Shown here: positions 19,654 to 29,269 of the stretch, one piece after another
How the letters are laid out: the number at the start of each line of letters is the position of its first letter
Numbering within the stretch: position 1 is the first letter of the stretch
Assembly: GCA_027578815.1 (NCBI GenBank)
Contig: JANBTH010000046.1
Location: forward strand, 1-45,762
Origin: Coemansia sp. RSA 1804
Taxonomy: Eukaryota > Kickxellomycota > Kickxellomycetes > Kickxellales > Kickxellaceae
DNA length: 45,762 nucleotides
Direction of reading: 5' to 3'
Made by a program: the position numbers and the translations under genes
Notes under the pieces: generated by a model
Seen by the model: only the letters and a program-made list of their open reading frames with translations
What the model was told of the DNA's origin: nothing
The model's database searches: none

Positions 19654-21582
19654 TCAGTCGCTCTTCTCTTTAAAGTACTTGCAGTACTGGACAAGCGCAA
19701 TGACGCTACAGACAACGCTAGGAATCGAGCTAATGTGTGTTTTGCCCCAGAGTTCTACTCCTGCAAAATATGATAGCAGCGTACCAACTATTGCTGTGGC
19801 AACATGGTTTAAATGGTCGATAGGTGGAGTATGGCTTGCCGAACGTGTGCGATAGTTGACCACCAGCTGCGGAACGAAAAAGAAAGCTTTAATCACTGCT
19901 ACCGTGTAGAGGCATATATCATGGACATAGTCAAGCGAGAACGGATTGAAGCCGTGTTGATAGATAGAGTACAAGGAGAAGATAGCAAGCGATACGATTG
20001 CTATTTTGCGAGCCCAGGGAATGGACATTCGATCGACATGCTCACGAGCAGCTACAATCTTTGCCACTTGGCTGGAGCTCAGACCAGACTCGTGTGCAGG
20101 CTTTTTAGATTCGTATACATCCTCGGTTGTCTGCCACTCCGACTTCAAGTCGATATTAATTGGTAGTATGTTGCTGCTCTCCGCATCCTTGCCTCTCCTG
20201 AACTTTGCAACTTGGGCGACGACAAATCTGAGCCAGACCAAAGGGTTGAGCGATTCTCCCAAAAGAAGCAACAGTACATACGTGTTGGCAGAAACTTCGA
20301 AATAATCAGTCATATTAATTTCCTCGTCATCTGTAAGAGTTTTGCGCAGAATCTCCATTAGCGTACCAGCAAAAAAGAGAGCAAAAGTTGCTCGCGACAT
20401 CCCGATCCATTTGGACTTTGGTCCTAGCCAGTATGACGTTAGTATCTTCATACTGATGAAATTCAATGCCAAGAGCATCATTATAACAATCATAACGACT
20501 AGTAGCTTGATAGCACTGTTGTCGTAAATATAGCGACTAAATTCGCCTGGGACTTGTGAAAGGCTGGCGCTATTTAAACTCTCTCTATGTTTGAGGAATG
20601 GGGTGGCACTGTTGGTAGATATAGGGGCTATACGTGGACAGGTCATAAACTTTTGGTCGGTTATCATTAGCATCATCACTTTTGCTGCAAGATAGTGGTT
20701 TTTAACTTCTTCCAGATCTATGTCAATGTCAATGGATTTTGGGAGTGGTCCATGTTTCCTATGTTCAAGAAGAACATCCACCCTGGGTGTACTCCGTGTA
20801 ACTAGATTCTCAAAGATAAGAGGATTAAAACCCAGGGTCCTGTGTGCCGCTACGCTGGCATCATTCTCGAGCCATCTGTTTCCCTTACACCCCATTGCGC
20901 TTGTCATGAGAACTGCATTAGATGTCACCGTCATTCCCCACGAAACCGACTTTTTGGCCACAAGCTGATAGTCTGAATTGCTATTGCGGCTGTCTAGCGG
21001 AACTGGGTGGCCGTGACTGCTGACAAACCTGAATACTCCGTCTTCTTCTGACGGCTCCCACCACACCACTGGCATCACTGAGTGTATGAGAAGAGGATCA
21101 TCTAGATCCGGGTTCTGCTGGGACGTATTGGAAGCGCCTTGTACAAATATATGGGCATAAAGTCCATTGTGCACGGACTCTGTGATACGAGCAAGCGATT
21201 CGGGGAGCGGCACCGCTACTTTGGCGTGGAGATGAGGAATTTTGCTATCCATGGTCTGTGGGCCGCTTTTCCAAACCATCACTGCTTTGTCAAAAAAGCG
21301 GGACTCGCTATGAGGAACGAATTGTTTAGTCGATACATAAACCTTGGCCTCGTAAGTAAAAGGCCTTTGCCACCTTAAATTATAGCTTCTCGTAACCATC
21401 GGGGCATCAGGGGAAGATGATTTAACTAACTTGAACTCTGGAAGCCGGCTTACAGATACCATAGACACAGTAATAATGAGAAATAAAACCAAGGGAACAA
21501 GCATGCCAATTCCGAAACACATCCAAAAGGCAGTGCTGGCCGAGCGGCGTACCAGTCCGCAGCAGCGGCGTCTAATAGACAT
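19654..21582 (-). CDS. CLPTM1-family multipass membrane protein
   Basis: Divergent member of the CLPTM1/CLPTM1L family, 642 residues in one exon. One human member, CLPTM1L, is reported as an ER scramblase for a GPI-anchor precursor; that role is known for the family and not shown here. A transmembrane segment near 19-45 is followed by a large lumenal region of about 300 residues containing NGLYAHIFV, which resembles the family pattern. From about 357 on there are six to seven hydrophobic segments (near 357-378, 398-412, 432-446, 526-542, 556-575, 593-610 and 617-633). The best hallmark is VPQLVVNYRTRSASHTP at about 570-586, matching the family pattern PQLxxNYxxxSxxHxP. The usual C-terminal pattern after it is poorly kept. 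A different divergent transmembrane family cannot be excluded. Confidence 0.75.
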   Translation of the reverse strand: MSIRRRCCGLVRRSASTAFWMCFGIGMLVPLVLFLIITVSMVSVSRLPEFKLVKSSSPDAPMVTRSYNLRWQRPFTYEAKVYVSTKQFVPHSESRFFDKAVMVWKSGPQTMDSKIPHLHAKVAVPLPESLARITESVHNGLYAHIFVQGASNTSQQNPDLDDPLLIHSVMPVVWWEPSEEDGVFRFVSSHGHPVPLDSRNSNSDYQLVAKKSVSWGMTVTSNAVLMTSAMGCKGNRWLENDASVAAHRTLGFNPLIFENLVTRSTPRVDVLLEHRKHGPLPKSIDIDIDLEEVKNHYLAAKVMMLMITDQKFMTCPRIAPISTNSATPFLKHRESLNSASLSQVPGEFSRYIYDNSAIKLLVVMIVIMMLLALNFISMKILTSYWLGPKSKWIGMSRATFALFFAGTLMEILRKTLTDDEEINMTDYFEVSANTYVLLLLLGESLNPLVWLRFVVAQVAKFRRGKDAESSNILPINIDLKSEWQTTEDVYESKKPAHESGLSSSQVAKIVAAREHVDRMSIPWARKIAIVSLAIFSLYSIYQHGFNPFSLDYVHDICLYTVAVIKAFFFVPQLVVNYRTRSASHTPPIDHLNHVATAIVGTLLSYFAGVELWGKTHISSIPSVVCSVIALVQYCKYFKEKSD

Positions 21583-21922
21583 GGATAAGTAGAGAGAAGT
21601 AAATAGAGAAAGAACCCTTTTGAGATGTCTGTGTTACTGCTGGAATAAAAATAGGAAGAGCAAGAAAATAAAAGTATGTAGAGGCATTCAGAGCAAAGAT
21701 GCGCTGCGAGGTTTTGCGGTTTACTTTCTGGCATTTTATATCTGTTGGATGAAGAAGAAAAAAGCTGAAGGCTCAATGCGCCAAAGGAAGGAAAATTTGG
21801 GATGCGCAGTTTTTGCGCTTTTTTATAGCTGGAAATTGACAAGAAAGAGTGGTGGGAAAATTGAGATCTACAATGTAGGAAAATGGGGGAAGCCGATCAC
21901 AAATCCGAATGCTGGCTTACAA

Positions 21923-22840
21923 CTAGTACTTTGAGCTGACGGATTTAATGGCGGCAAGCGCCTTGTCGAGCTTCTTGGATTCCTCGCCGCTTAGCTTGAC
22001 ATCAAACGACTGCTCGACGCCGTCGGATCCAATTGCGGCGGGCCACGACATGTAGCACTCGTAGGTTTCGACGTAGTTTGTAACTGGAAAGACTTGGCTT
22101 GTGTTGTTCAGCAGCGCCTCAGCGAGGGTGGCGGCACAGATGCCGATTCCGTAGTACGTGGAACCCTTTGCGTCGATAATCACATACGCCTTCTGCTGGA
22201 TGTTGCTGTAGATGCCATCCAGATCAACACCTTGCATCTTTGGATGCTCCAGCAGCGGACGGCCGCCAATGCGCGCTGACGACCAGCTAGTGAACTGGTT
22301 GTCACCGTGCTCGCCTAGCATGTAGGCATGAATCGACGTCGGTGACACCTGCGTGATGTCAGACAGTGTGCTGCGTAGACGGCCGGTGTCGAGGTAGGTG
22401 CCGGATCCAATGACCTGTCTGCGCGGCAGCCCCGAGGTCTTCTGCGCAATGTCGGTCAGCACATCGACGGGATTCGAAACCATCAGAATCTTTGCCGACG
22501 GCTTGATCGGCTGCAGACTATCCATGATTGACTTTATGATCTTGTAGTTGCGGTCAATGAGGTTAGAGCGAGGCTCGCCTGGGTGCTGGCGCGCTCCGGC
22601 AGTGACGATGATGACGTCAGACTGCCCTGCCTCCTTGAATGAGCCCTTGCGACATGTTCCTGGCATCATAAACGCCGAGTCGCTGATGTCCAGCGCCTGG
22701 CCCTCGGCCGCCTTGTCGACAACGTCAACAATAAGAACCTCGGCGGGAACGCCCTTGGCAATCAGCGCAAAGGCCGTTGCCGCGCCCACATTGCCGCCGC
22801 CGCCGATAACCGAGACACGATGTCTGGGGATTGTGGACAT
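21923..22840 (-). CDS. NAD-dependent L-lactate dehydrogenase
   Basis: Interconverts pyruvate and L-lactate with NADH. The start chosen at 22840 gives 305 residues, close to the family length. Visible features are the nucleotide loop GGGGNVG (13-19), Asp39 for NAD, the mobile loop ARQHPGEPR with Gln85 (the position that is Arg in malate dehydrogenase), Asp151 and Arg154 in YLDTGRLR, and the catalytic His178 in GEHGD. This residue set marks LDH rather than MDH. The frame continues upstream to another ATG at 22972. The extra 44 residues are Arg/Ser/His-rich, almost free of acidic residues, and could be a mitochondrial presequence. The upstream ATG has T at -3 (weak) while 22840 has A at -3. A TATAAAA lies 131 bases upstream of the first ATG. 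NAD-LDH is uncommon in Dikarya and the sequence looks rather bacterial-like, so transfer is possible. Confidence 0.93.
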   Translation of the reverse strand: MSTIPRHRVSVIGGGGNVGAATAFALIAKGVPAEVLIVDVVDKAAEGQALDISDSAFMMPGTCRKGSFKEAGQSDVIIVTAGARQHPGEPRSNLIDRNYKIIKSIMDSLQPIKPSAKILMVSNPVDVLTDIAQKTSGLPRRQVIGSGTYLDTGRLRSTLSDITQVSPTSIHAYMLGEHGDNQFTSWSSARIGGRPLLEHPKMQGVDLDGIYSNIQQKAYVIIDAKGSTYYGIGICAATLAEALLNNTSQVFPVTNYVETYECYMSWPAAIGSDGVEQSFDVKLSGEESKKLDKALAAIKSVSSKY

Positions 22841-22972
22841 TATCACGTCTGTTGGATGGCAAATGTGTGTTGCGTGCTGGTAGTGCTGTCGTGTAGCACA
22901 ACGTCTGGTGGTGCGGCTTAAAAAAGAGAAGACTAGCGTGTGTGAAAAGAGTGGTTTACAGCAGTATTGCAT

Positions 22973-24159
22973 GCAAAGCCTGGAACAGCTCTGAAAAAGT
23001 AGACAACTAAGACAAAAGAGAGGGAGAAAGTGAGAGAAACACAGTGTGCGAATGCGTATTCAAAAGTAAAAGATAGAGCGCGCCGAACGACCTGGTCTTC
23101 GCTTTTATATCACAACATATCATACGCTAGCGCCCTTATCCACATTGTTGCTAAGCAGCTGAAAAGCGGTGCTTGCATTTAGTGTATTTTTGCCTCCTGA
23201 ACAAGCACGTATTATGCGTCAAAGTCGGCGGCCGAGTCGATTTTGTCCGCATAAAAATAGCCAAGGCGCGCATGTCGACATCGCTGGGTCCAGAACCACG
23301 CCAGTTTTTTCCCCTCACTATCAGACCTAATCTGAGAGCATGCAGGGTTGAAAGGAGTAATATGATGACGTTACAAACGACAATGAATGGCTTTCAATAT
23401 ACCTTCCTTTTTTGTCATAAGAATTGACCCAACATGAAAAATATGAAAAAAAGTGGGCTGATGTTGAGAAGCTAGAATGCGCCGCCCACAAAAGGCTTCT
23501 CGGAAGGTTGCTTTACTGAGCAAAGAGTATGATTCTGGCAATCGGCATGACGGGTTGACATCAGGAGAAAAGTGCATTTGCGTTTTGTATCGTCGCCGTT
23601 TTCACGCAAAGATGGGTTACGAAAAGAAGAGAGCCAGCGCGATAAAAACATATCATCATCGCATGTATCAATTTCAGTTAAAGACCTACATTTAGTGTAT
23701 ATTTGGTGGTCGCTATTTACTGGGTATTATGTTACTGTAGCGATAGCTGTAACTAGCATCTGTTAAACAATCTTGGAATGTCACCAGCAACAGCAACGAT
23801 GGTCATAAACAAAGCGTTAACTGGTGGTAACCGTTGACCTCGTGGCTGCTATACTACGTTGTTCTTTTATCAAACAGAATACTTGTATCATCGCATGCCT
23901 TGGACCACATACGGTTTATGAGTGTTTAAAGCCCAATGGTCTGTGTTTCAATGTGTATTTAGTTACTTTTAGTCGTGTTTAGGAGAATTCAATATATTAA
24001 TTAATTTAAAACAACCATGCAAAGACAAGGCAAAGAAAACAAAAGAAGCAAAGCCGGCTGCAGTGTTATAATGTGCACCGCCGTTGGCTTGATCTCTTAA
24101 TGCCGCGTGTCTTGTAGGTTATGCTTTGCGCAGAGCATAATGTTGCTTCTGCGCTAAAG
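22973..24159. other. Long non-coding gap upstream of lactate dehydrogenase
   Basis: Nearly 1.2 kb with no supported gene. It contains the LDH promoter at its left end and the 3' side of the coiled-coil gene at its right. An AT-rich patch with overlapping TTAAT words lies around 23990-24010. The open frames here are short and have no recognisable domains. Confidence 0.5.
23103..23109 (-). promoter_or_regulatory. TATA box for lactate dehydrogenase
   Basis: TATAAAA on the minus strand. Initiation ~30 bases downstream would include both candidate LDH start codons in one transcript. Confidence 0.5.
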
Positions 24160-25512
24160 CTAGTGGTGGTGGAAGTGTGCCATTGCCCGCGCTGCTGCTT
24201 TTCTGATGGCCTTTGCAGCCTTCGCAGCCGTGGCCCTAGTTGTTGCCGGTGCAGTTTTGGGCGCCACTTGGGCAGCCGCTGTATCTGCTCTTGGGTGGAT
24301 CAGAGCGTCACCCATGCTATACCAGTGGCGCACTGGCGGCGACGTCGGCGGTGCCAGAGGAGCAGTCATCACCTCCGACTGCAGTGACTCAGAGTTGCTC
24401 AGGTTAGAGTGAAATAAGTTCTTGAAGGCGCCACTCGATGTTGGCGTAGCCAGGCCGATGCTCGCACTGTTGATCTTGCTCTGTGGGCATGTCTTGCCGT
24501 GGTCCAATTCCACCGTAGTCAGCGCAACAGCCGCCTTCTGCTCATGAGGGCACAGTGTGTCTTGAGAGGCCCGATTGGCTTGATCGCATGTCTGTTCCAG
24601 CTCTTCGACAAGCATGTAAACTTGCTTCTCCAGCGTGGTTATGCGCTGCTGGGAATCGTCGCAGTCGACTCTTAGCTCCATTATTTCTGCATCCTGAGAA
24701 TCGGCGTCTTCAATGCCATCATCGCCCTCAATATCAGGAGAGCTGGCAGGCGTAGGCGCAGCATCAGTTAGCATGCGGATCTCAGCTTGAGCGTTGTCAA
24801 GCTCAAACTCCAGCGAATCGCGCTCATCCTTAAGGTCCTCATTCTCCTTGAGCAGCTGGGGCAGATCGTGCTCCTGCAGCTGCTCCAGATTTGCCTCCAG
24901 GACCGAGCGCTCAACCTGAGCCTGCTCAAGGTCGGTCTCGAGTTGGAGCATATTGTCCTCGAGATGCTCGATCATCCCACGCTCTTGATCTGACAGACCA
25001 TGCGGCAGTGTGCATGCCGGAGGATTCGCTGCTTTCTCTTCAAGCATCGCGCAGCGCTCCTTTAGCGCCTGGTTCTCTTCCCTCAGCTGCTTTAGATCTG
25101 CTATCAGGACCAAGCGCTCTGCGTGGAGGTTGTCAATATCGTCCCCAAGACAGTATATGCCCTCCTCGAGGCATGTGAGTTTCTCGACAAAAGATTTGCC
25201 CTGGCTTTTCGAACGATTGTTGATTGCATGTTCCCACTCAAGCTTGGCAATTGCTTGCAGGACGTATTCGGGGGACAGCTGTGAGATTTGGCTATCGCCG
25301 CTAGCCCGCCGATGCTGCTGTTCTTGCGATGAGTGATGGTCTGCCGATGCAGACACATCCAAGATAGCAGTGGAGGATTCGGCGCCAGCGCTGGGTATGT
25401 CGGAGTCGGCGTGTATAAAGTACCGTGTAGGAAAAGCTCCCGATGCATTCTTAGCTGCAAGGCAAACCCTTTTGTTTGGCTTGCAGGTATATACAGAATG
25501 AGCAGCGACCAT
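24160..25512 (-). CDS. Unrecognised coiled-coil protein with basic Ala-rich tail
   Basis: I do not recognise a family. The 450-residue frame is clean, starts at ATG and has coding-like composition. Residues 1-80 are Ser/Ala-rich and look disordered. Segments at about 105-160, 175-250 and 275-310 have strong heptad-like Leu/Glu/Lys patterning (for example LEDNMLQLETDLEQAQVERS) typical of coiled coils. An acidic break (IEGDDGIEDADSQDAE) divides the last two. The C-terminal ~40 residues are Ala/Arg/Lys-rich (TRATAAKAAKAIRKAAARAM) and end in a His run, suggesting a positively charged helix that could touch nucleic acid or membrane. The gene stands between two non-coding gaps of more than 1 kb. 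It could be a rapidly evolving structural or spindle-pole/cytoskeletal protein, but no function should be inferred from coiled coil alone. Confidence 0.75.
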   Translation of the reverse strand: MVAAHSVYTCKPNKRVCLAAKNASGAFPTRYFIHADSDIPSAGAESSTAILDVSASADHHSSQEQQHRRASGDSQISQLSPEYVLQAIAKLEWEHAINNRSKSQGKSFVEKLTCLEEGIYCLGDDIDNLHAERLVLIADLKQLREENQALKERCAMLEEKAANPPACTLPHGLSDQERGMIEHLEDNMLQLETDLEQAQVERSVLEANLEQLQEHDLPQLLKENEDLKDERDSLEFELDNAQAEIRMLTDAAPTPASSPDIEGDDGIEDADSQDAEIMELRVDCDDSQQRITTLEKQVYMLVEELEQTCDQANRASQDTLCPHEQKAAVALTTVELDHGKTCPQSKINSASIGLATPTSSGAFKNLFHSNLSNSESLQSEVMTAPLAPPTSPPVRHWYSMGDALIHPRADTAAAQVAPKTAPATTRATAAKAAKAIRKAAARAMAHFHHH

Positions 25513-26924
25513 TTTGAGTGTTGAATTTATAGTTATTCAGTGAAATGTGCGTGGGAATAACGCGAATAGAGGTGGTAATAAAAGAAATGTAGCAAATGCA
25601 GCTAATAATAAAGTGAATGAGAATAATAAGGCGGGCAATGCAAGCAATGCGAGTAATAATAATAGCGCTAATAAATCAAATGAGCTGTCAGCCTTGTATG
25701 TTTCAAGAGGACAAAAAAGGGAATAAGAACCAAAAGCAAGGGATGCTTTTCTGGAGACTAAGAACAGATCAACTGCAAGGGTCTTTGAAGAAGGGTTCAG
25801 TTGAGGGAAGTAAGAGCTTGTTCAGAAATGTCTCTGGGTTTCAAAAAAAGAATGGGTCGTAGACGTTTATGTAAGAAGGAGAAAAGAGAAAAAGCACTGA
25901 CCATTAGACACGACTCCTTGGCTTAAAAAGAGTAAGACTGGAAAAGTGTCAACAAAAGAAAACCCCGCTCAAAAAGAGTAAAAAAGAATGTGGCTTGTGC
26001 ACTTTTTCATAATTGCATTGTTCTTGCCCCATCTTTTTGCACCCTCGCTGTGAAGCGAATGGGTCATGCGCTTTCTCCTTTTGCTGCGAATTCCCGTGTG
26101 CCAGATCCTCGGTTCCCTTTTCGCGTTACCACATCTTGTGAAACCAGCAGCTCCAAAAGCAAAGGTTTATGCGCACAAAATGATCTTTTATTTGCACAGA
26201 TCAAAAACGGTTGCTGGCGTTGGCCATTTGGCAGCACTAAAAGCAGCAACCAAAATACCTGCTTTTGTAAAGCACAGTATCTTGGGCAAGATAGCGATAG
26301 CTGTTCTTAAAGGTCATACAGAGTTTCTTTTATCTCATTTGACATTGCGCGCTGGCTGTTCTGTGTTGCTTGATTCGGTGTACCTTCTTGAAAACACCCA
26401 GAAATCTGAGCATTGTTCCGCAGATCATTCATGATGTGTCAGGGATCTAGATCCCTGATCTCTCCACATAGCACAGATTCTCTCTTCATTGCAAAATATT
26501 GTGCATTGAGTTGTAATACCCATTGATCTCATAGGCTACATAAGCACCATGCCATGTAACAGTATTTTATCCACAAAGTTATAATATCATATTCTGCACA
26601 GTGTTAGTGCCACTCTCACGCTGCCTCAGATTATCACGTGCACGTAATCAGAATCAAACAGTTGTTAATCTTGGTTGCCATGTCAGTGGAGATTGATTGC
26701 CCGTTTTGTGTGCTGCGGTAGCGTTTCAGCAGCATGATGGCTTTTTTGTTTGGTAAGTATTTATAACAACGAGTGTTTGTTTGCATTTTTCTTTCTTTTT
26801 CTTTCTTTCCTTGACATTTTTTAACACGCAAAAAGAACGGATTTTTATATATTTGGAAACGTGGTTTGAGAATCTACCGTTAAACAAGAGGGCAAATTCA
26901 CAGGTTCTGACATTGACATTAAGA
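25513..26924. other. Long non-coding gap with AAT-rich tract and palindrome
   Basis: 1.4 kb without a supported gene between the divergent coiled-coil and SUMO genes, so both promoters lie here. It holds an AAT-periodic tract at about 25550-25680, two near-identical 14-base words (CTTAAAAAGAGTAA near 25922 and CTCAAAAAGAGTAA near 25970), and a perfect 20-base palindrome at 26439-26458. Frames of 106 and 122 codons at 25990-26434 overlap in different phases and look spurious. Confidence 0.5.
26439..26458. repeat. Perfect 20-base palindrome
   Basis: The arm TCAGGGATCT is followed directly by its reverse complement with no spacer. It lies ~470 bases upstream of the SUMO start in non-coding DNA. 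It could be a dimeric protein-binding site or chance. Confidence 0.7.
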
Positions 26925-27417
26925 ATGGACACGAGCAGCAACAATGGCAACAGCGCGAAGTTGGAGCAGACCAAAGACACCAAGCCGGAGGGTACCAGCA
27001 CAGACCATATAAACATCAAGGTCGTTTCAGCGGTAAGTGTCTAGAGCAAAGTGATATAGGCAGGAAGACTTCACGTCACGCCACGTAGCCAGCTTCGTGC
27101 TAACAAGACCCTGATGCCCAACTGTTTTGTTTTAATGTTATTTCTTATTCTGTACAACACGTATTATCGGGAGCAAAAGGAGGGGAAAAAAGTAGGACAA
27201 TTCGGAGGTGATGTTCAAAATCAAGCGCTCAACCAAGCTTGCGAAGCTGATGCAGGCGTATTGCGCACGCGCAGGAAAGTCGTTTGACACAGTGCGTTTC
27301 CTTGTGGATGGCGAGCGTATCAACGGAGACAGCACGCCCGACTCGCTGGGGCTGGAGGACGGCGATGCCATCGATGCGATGACGGAGCAGATCGGCGGCA
27401 GAAGTCACTTCTGCTAG
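26925..27417 (+). CDS. SMT3: SUMO (Smt3) ubiquitin-like modifier precursor
   Basis: Small ubiquitin-like modifier attached to lysines by the Aos1-Uba2/Ubc9 pathway. The CDS is join(26925..27032, 27196..27417), 109 residues. Exon 1 encodes a flexible N-terminus followed by HINIKVVSA, the first beta strand. Exon 2 begins DNSEVMFKIKRSTKLAKLM and ends EQIGGRSHFC. The 163-base intron has a GTAAGT donor, an AGTAG acceptor and phase 0. After the mature di-glycine there is a five-residue tail (RSHFC) that a Ulp1-type protease would remove. AKLE in the N-terminal tail fits the loose sumoylation pattern and may allow chains. A Cys-ending tail is slightly unusual but without consequence for the mature protein. 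The convergent ArgRS stop is 163 bases away. Confidence 0.96.
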
Positions 27418-27500
27418 TTGGACGAAAAGAGACCTGACGGACACGGTCTGTTTGTCAACCAAGGACGCAATACGTTATTCAAAAAAAAAATTTAACCACA

Positions 27501-27506
27501 TTTATT
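27501..27506 (-). terminator. Polyadenylation signal AATAAA, ArgRS
   Basis: Minus-strand AATAAA about 75 bases past the arginyl-tRNA synthetase stop, in the short convergent gap shared with SUMO. Confidence 0.45.
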
Positions 27507-27580
27507 TCTGCTTGGTCGCAATACAAAGGGTTCAGTAGAAGGAAAGTAAGAGCTAGCTGTTAGTAATAGTCAATGTGTGT

Positions 27581-29269
27581 CTACATGCGCTGGACAGGTT
27601 CCATGCCAAGCAGCGACAGGGCGTTGCCAATGACGATGCGGGCGCTGGAGTACATCAGGAGACGCGCATCGGCAAGCTCCTTTGGCTGGTCGCGCACAAT
27701 CATGGTCTCCCAGGCAGCAGAGACAGCGTGGCTGAGCTTCAGCATGTACTGGACAACGGTGCATGGCTCAAGCGTCTGCATGGCAGTGGCCAGGGTGTCA
27801 GGATAGCGCGAGACAAGTGTAACAATTTCGCGCGCAGACTCCTCGACAAGCAGCGAGACGTCAGCTTCGAGATTGACAGGGCCGCAGTTGCGCTCCAGCG
27901 AGCACAGACGCGCGTGGGCGTACTGCAGATAGGGCCCAGTGTCGCCCTCAAAGTTGAGGATGCGCGACCACTCGAACGTGTAGTCCTTGATACGCTTGGC
28001 CGACATGTCTTGCACGGCAATGGCAGTCATTCCAAGCACATCGGCAACGTGGTCGGGATCGGCGACCTGCTTGTACTTTGCGTCGTTTTCGCGCATGACG
28101 CTGTGCATGTTGTCCTTGCTTTCCATAAGCATGTCGTCCAGGAACACAACGGTTCCCTTGCGCGTGCTCATGCCCTTGACCAGCCCATAGTTGATGTGCT
28201 GGAAGCGGTCGGCGTAGGGCAGGCCGAGCAGCTCGATGGTCTTGAACAGCTGCTTGAGATGGAGATCCTGCTGCGACGACACAACGTAGATGATCTTGTC
28301 AAAGTTGTACTTTTCGTAGCGCTCGATGGCAGCGCCAATGTCACGCGTGAGGTAGAGCGTGGTGCCGTCGCTCTTCTGCACAACGGCCTTCTCCAGCTTG
28401 TACTTTTCCAGATCCAGTACCTTGGCACCCTTGTCTTGGGTCAGGAGCCCACCATCCTCCAGCATCTGCATTGCCCTGGCCATTCCTTCGCCCACCTGCG
28501 ACTCGCCCGAGTACACGTCAAAGTGGATGCCCAGGCGCGCGTATGTCTGCTTGTACTTGGCGATGCTGAGATCGCGGAAGCGCTGCCACAGCGCCAGCGC
28601 ACCCTCGTCGCCGTCCTCCATCTTCTTGAAGTAGGCGCGTGCCTCGTCGTGGATGGTCGGATCCTTGTCGGCTGCCGCGTTGATTGCCACGTACACCTCG
28701 TACAGATGCGTGATCGGATCGGCTACCAGCTTCTCCTCGGATCCAAAGCGGTTGAAGCCGATTGCCAGCAGTCCGTACTGCTTGCCCCAGTCGCCCAGGT
28801 AGTTCATGGAGATTGCGTCCCATCCGTTGGCCTTGTGCAGCTTGTAGATGAAGTTGCCGATGATTGTGCTGCGCAGATGTCCCGCATGGAACGGCTTGGC
28901 GATGTTTGGCGAGCTGAACTCGACGATTACACGCTTCCCAGCGCCCTCGTTGGTCCATCCGTACTTTTCGCCCGCAGAGTGCACGGCCTTCAGCACCTTC
29001 TGCGTGAAGGCGGTGCGGTTGATGCGGAAGTTGAGGTATGGTCCTGTTGCCACCACTCCCGTGACTGAGTCGTCTGTCTTGAACTGCTCAGCCAGCGACT
29101 GTGCCAGCTGCACCGGGTTGCCCTTGAGACGCAGCCGGGGCACAGCCACAGCAAGGTCGCCGAAAGTCGTGGCCTTGGGCAGATCGATCGCAGGCGTAAT
29201 TATCTCGGCCGATGCGCCAGAGAGCTCCGAGAGCTGAGCTGCAATCAGCGTCTTGAAATCGTCGTACAT
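27581..29269 (-). CDS. RRS1: Arginyl-tRNA synthetase (possibly dual-targeted)
   Basis: Class I synthetase charging tRNA-Arg. From the ATG at 29269 the protein has 562 residues. Visible motifs: an N-terminal Add-1-type domain, the HIGH box HAGH at 128-131 in SSPNIAKPFHAGHLRS, LGDWGKQYGLL, the KMSKS position as GMSTRKG near 366 (usual eukaryotic ArgRS form), and an anticodon-binding domain with DTGPYLQYAHARLCS. The frame stays open upstream for about 97 more codons with no ATG. The stretch before the Met is rich in Arg/Pro/Thr/Ala and lacks acidic residues, like a mitochondrial presequence. That extension begins exactly behind a strong splice acceptor (ACTAAC branch point, pyrimidine tract, CTACAG at about 29534-29538). 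A longer isoform from an upstream exon or from a non-AUG codon is therefore likely. No second ArgRS is seen in this window. Confidence 0.96.
   Translation of the reverse strand: MYDDFKTLIAAQLSELSGASAEIITPAIDLPKATTFGDLAVAVPRLRLKGNPVQLAQSLAEQFKTDDSVTGVVATGPYLNFRINRTAFTQKVLKAVHSAGEKYGWTNEGAGKRVIVEFSSPNIAKPFHAGHLRSTIIGNFIYKLHKANGWDAISMNYLGDWGKQYGLLAIGFNRFGSEEKLVADPITHLYEVYVAINAAADKDPTIHDEARAYFKKMEDGDEGALALWQRFRDLSIAKYKQTYARLGIHFDVYSGESQVGEGMARAMQMLEDGGLLTQDKGAKVLDLEKYKLEKAVVQKSDGTTLYLTRDIGAAIERYEKYNFDKIIYVVSSQQDLHLKQLFKTIELLGLPYADRFQHINYGLVKGMSTRKGTVVFLDDMLMESKDNMHSVMRENDAKYKQVADPDHVADVLGMTAIAVQDMSAKRIKDYTFEWSRILNFEGDTGPYLQYAHARLCSLERNCGPVNLEADVSLLVEESAREIVTLVSRYPDTLATAMQTLEPCTVVQYMLKLSHAVSAAWETMIVRDQPKELADARLLMYSSARIVIGNALSLLGMEPVQRM

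Noticed and set aside
25990..26434. Overlapping 106- and 122-codon plus-strand frames
   Set aside because: They are in different phases, have no domain, and lie in an AT-rich gap with no codon-like pattern.
27575..29068. 497-codon plus-strand frame opposite ArgRS
   Set aside because: Mirror frame of a GC-rich conserved gene. The minus strand encodes complete arginyl-tRNA synthetase motifs, so the plus frame is a shadow.
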